From Pseudomonas sp. S37 (GTDB lineage: Bacteria > Pseudomonadota > Gammaproteobacteria > Pseudomonadales > Pseudomonadaceae), in contig NZ_JACVZC010000027.1 in the NCBI RefSeq assembly GCF_016658545.1, forward strand, positions 1 through 58,106: a stretch of 58,106 bases of DNA, written 5' to 3'. Below the pieces are notes generated by a model. That model saw only the letters and a list, made by a program, of their open reading frames with translations, made no database searches and was not told the origin of the DNA. The stretch's first letter is position 1, and the number at the start of each line of letters is the position of its first letter. A program made the translations under genes and the position numbers. Of this stretch, positions 58,048 through 58,106 are shown piece by piece.

Positions 58048-58106
58048 TTTTCTGTAGGAGCGGGGGGGGGGGGGGGGGGGGGGGGGCCAGCCCGCGCCCC
58101 CCAAAA
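58048..58106. other. REP fragment running into a 25-base poly-G (probable contig-end artefact)
   Basis: TTTTCTGTAGGAGCGGG begins like a family A REP unit, then 25 G (58062-58086) and a C-rich tail follow. No such homopolymer is seen elsewhere in the window. It looks like failed sequencing or contig extension rather than biology. Confidence 0.75.

Noticed and set aside
58062..58086. 25-base G run as a possible G-quadruplex
   Set aside because: It is at the very edge of the window, interrupts a REP unit and is most simply a contig-end sequencing artefact.

Overview
This is a GC-rich (roughly 60-65 percent by eye) bacterial chromosome segment with the gene content of a Pseudomonas of the P. putida group. 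The evidence is a pyoverdine gene (pvdA) behind a perfect PvdS-type promoter, the fpvGHJK-CDEF iron-release operon, a quiC-type dehydroshikimate dehydratase next to a DOPA-decarboxylase-like gene and its LysR regulator, and two families of REP-type inverted repeats between genes. The run of 25 G at the right edge looks like a sequencing or contig-end artefact, so the window probably ends a draft contig. No rRNA, tRNA or CRISPR array was recognised. No gap between genes exceeds 300 bases; the larger gaps hold REP repeats or promoters.

Layout. 0.1-5.0 kb: a divergent shikimate-dehydrogenase-like gene, small secreted, membrane or hypothetical proteins, a LexA-box-controlled small membrane coiled-coil gene, and pbpG (PBP7). 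5.0-12.7 kb: pvdA with its IS box, then the fpvG-H-J-K-C-D-E-F operon (ferripyoverdine reduction and periplasmic iron handling). 12.9-18.5 kb: a DUF1615 lipoprotein and a cysteine hydrolase, then an accessory pair (a CdtB-like nuclease with a 190-residue N-terminal extension and a beta-propeller, lectin-like protein) lying directly downstream of an IS-box-preceded mbtH-thioesterase unit of the pyoverdine regulon. 18.8-25.6 kb: a one-carbon operon purU-folD-soxB-soxD-soxA-soxG for oxidative demethylation of an unidentified N-methyl compound. 25.8-26.6 kb: a PAS-GGDEF diguanylate cyclase.

26.6-43.2 kb: half of a type VI secretion cluster on the minus strand (VasL-OmpA, tssE, J, G, F, A, M, an unknown membrane protein, PAAR, and a probable peptidoglycan-hydrolase effector with an immunity candidate). 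It ends in a wrecked vgrG whose middle is fused in frame to the first two thirds of a TonB-dependent siderophore receptor. tssB, tssC, hcp, tssK, tssL and clpV are absent from the window, so this is either a real deletion that killed the system or an assembly misjoin. 43.2-44.8 kb: the fecR and fecI partners of that receptor, behind a probable Fur box.

44.8-58.1 kb: a methyltransferase, quiC and an aromatic-acid MFS transporter (divergent, with a near-perfect PcaR-type operator between them), an aromatic amino acid decarboxylase with a LysR gene, a YebC-family protein, an aminophosphonate-type cassette (FAD oxidoreductase, OPA-family transporter, divergent LysR), a DUF2784 protein and a trans-aconitate-methyltransferase-like gene.

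The most interesting candidate is the CdtB-like nuclease plus propeller pair. It keeps the whole DNase I-type catalytic set, lacks CdtA/CdtC or Plt partners, and sits where iron-starvation (PvdS) transcription could read into it.
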